From assembly GCA_030737835.1 (NCBI GenBank), contig CM060847.1:24021438-24085437 (forward strand): a stretch of 64,000 nucleotides of DNA, in the 5' to 3' direction. Shown piece by piece: positions 62,209 to 64,000 of this stretch. Source of the stretch: Acorus gramineus. Taxonomy: Eukaryota > Streptophyta > Magnoliopsida > Acorales > Acoraceae. The number at the start of each line of letters is the position of its first letter. The stretch's first letter is position 1. The notes below the pieces were generated by a model. It saw only the letters and a program-made list of their open reading frames with translations, ran no database searches and had not been told where the DNA came from. A program made the translations under genes and the position numbers.

Positions 62209-62321
62209 TACCCATGAATCCGAGACATATCCCACATGAATCCAAGACCATACTCCCCACATGAATCCATGACATACCCCCATGAATCCGTGACATACCC
62301 CCTCATGAATCCGGATTCATG
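62209..62321 (-). repeat. Reverse-orientation block with terminal palindrome
   Basis: Counterpart of the block at 5612. The palindrome CATGAATCCGGATTCATG is at 62304-62321. Confidence 0.88.
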
Positions 62322-64000
62322 AGGGGTATGTCTCGATTTCATGGGGGTATGTCTCGGATTCATAGGGAAGTATGTCTCGGATTCATAGACGGATATGTCT
62401 TAGATTCATGGGGGGAGTATTTCAATGATTCATGGAGGAGTATGTCTTGGATTCATGTTCGAATTCATGGGTGGAGTATTGTTTGTCTCCCATTCATGCA
62501 GGAGTATGATCTCATATTCATGGTATGGTCTTGGATTCATGGGAGAGTATGTATCGGATTCAAGGGGGGGTATGGTCTCCGATTCATTGGGGTTATGTCT
62601 CGGATTCATGAAGGAGTATAGTCAGGGATTCAAGGTATGTATCGGAATAATGGAGGAGCATGTCTCGGATTCATGTGGGGATATGTCTCCGATTCATGGG
62701 GGTTATGTCTTTGATACATGAAAGATATGTATCAAATTCATCGATCAGTATGTGTCGGATTCATTGGTCGGTATGTTTCGGATTCATGGAGGAGTAATAC
62801 TAAAATTTATGGGGAGGAGTCTCAGATTGATGGGGGTATCTCACGGATTCATGGGTGGGTATGTCTCAGATTCATGAGGGAGTATAGTCTCGGATTCATG
62901 GGGGAGTACAGTCTCGGATTCATGGGTGGAGTATGTCTCATATTCGGGGGTGGAGGGGGAGGTCTAGTATTCATAAGAGAGTATGTCTCAGATATATAGT
63001 GGAGATTCGTGAGGGAGTAAGTCTCGGATTAATGGAGGTGATGTCTCGCATATACTTGGAGGTCATGTCTCGGATTCATGGAGAATATGTCTCGGATTCA
63101 TGGGTATGTCAAAGATTCATGGGGGGTATGTGTTGAATGCATGGGGGAGTGTCACACATTAATAGTCTCTTATTTATTGGGGAGAATGATCTCGGATTCA
63201 TGTGGGAGTATGCCACAAATTCATGATAGGGTACGTCGCAAATTCATGGTAGGATATGCCTCGGATTCACGAGGGGAGTATGGTGTCAAATTCAAGGAGT
63301 ATTATGTCTTAGATTAATGAAAGGTATGTCTAGAATTCGTGGAGGGAATATGTCTCGAATTAGTGGTGGAGTGTGTCTTGGATTCATAGGGTGGGGTATA
63401 TATCAGATTCATGGTCTCTGATTTATGGTGGAGTACGTCTCCGATTCATGGGGGTTATGTCTCGGATTCGTTGTGGGAGTATGTCATAGATTCATGAGAG
63501 AGTATGTCTTAAATTCATAGGTATGCCACGGATTTATGCATATGTCCTACCACGATTCATGATTCGTGGCGGATTTGTGGGAGTAAGTCATAGATTCATG
63601 GGAGGCATGCCTCCGATGGATTCATGGGTATGTCTCGGATACATGGACCATTATTTCTCATATTCATATGGGGAGTATTGCCTCCGATGGATTCATGGGT
63701 ATGTCTCGGATACATGGGCCATTATTTCTCATATTCATATGGGGAGTATTTCTAGGATTCATGGGGTATTATGTCTATGATTCATGATGGCGTTCATGGG
63801 GGAAATATGTCTTGGATTCATGTTCTCGGATTTATGGCGGAGTAAGTCTCCGACTCAAAGGGGTTGTGTCTCGGATTCCTTGGGGAGTATGTCTCGGATT
63901 TATGGCGGAGTAAGTCTTCGACTCAAAGGTATTATGTCACGGATTCATGGGGGGTACGTCTCCCATGGATTCATGAGTATGTCTCAATTTCATGGGCAGG

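Larger units (their letters stand above)
57959..64000 (+). repeat. 24-bp minisatellite array, segment 6
   Basis: About 6 kb of degenerate 24-mers, the right-hand counterpart of 1423-7234. G tracts are at 58087 (16), 60419 (12) and 61043 (21). A reverse-orientation block is at 62209. No gene, RNA gene or other element was seen. The array continues past the window edge. Confidence 0.92.

Overview
This window is plant nuclear DNA, almost entirely repetitive. It suggests a flowering plant for three reasons. Pieces of plastid DNA (psaC and the start of ndhD) sit inside nuclear repeats. The LTR retrotransposons belong to plant lineages (Tekay/Del chromovirus, Ty1/copia, Tat-like Ty3/gypsy). A decayed exon set resembles the plant gene AIR9. 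The ndhD piece has an ACG start codon, which is typical of many non-grass angiosperms. I cannot name the species. I see no convincingly functional nuclear protein gene.

Layout. About 36 kb is a degenerate minisatellite with a 24-bp unit (GGGGGAGTATG followed by TCTCGGATTCATG). It lies at 1-793, 1423-21690, 24933-28515, 32973-36584, 55611-57338 and 57959-64000, with a stray patch at 49607-49727. Between about 12.2 and 35.3 kb the 24-mers form a higher-order repeat of about 2.1 kb, and most units carry a short block of 24-mers in reverse orientation. The first 7.2 kb of the window is repeated at 56599-64000. Both copies carry the same plastid insertion: psaC is an open 81-codon frame in the left copy and is broken by a 14-bp deletion in the right copy.

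Four pieces of one Tekay-like LTR retrotransposon family are present. They are a solo LTR (21696-24927, target-site duplication AGAAT), a 5'-truncated element with integrase, chromodomain-like tail and 3' LTR (28516-32972), an LTR fragment (37211-38192, minus), and a second solo LTR (40693-44241, minus, target-site duplication ACATT).

From 36.6 to 49.6 kb the DNA is AT-rich and mostly single-copy in this window. It holds a candidate terminal-inverted-repeat element interrupted by the second solo LTR, a 94-bp hAT-type MITE with a perfect 8-bp target duplication, and AIR9-like pseudo-exons. From 49.6 to 55.6 kb is a mosaic of transposon wrecks: a G/C-skewed hAT-like element, a copia pol fragment followed by an inverted copia RT fragment, a probable LTR, and a Tat-like gag-protease remnant.

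The many long open frames over the minisatellite arise because 24 is a multiple of three, so all three frames of a unit stay open. They are not annotated as genes. The most notable structures are the 24-mer array with its higher-order organisation, its recurrent inverted blocks and palindromes, and the plastid psaC carried and duplicated inside it.
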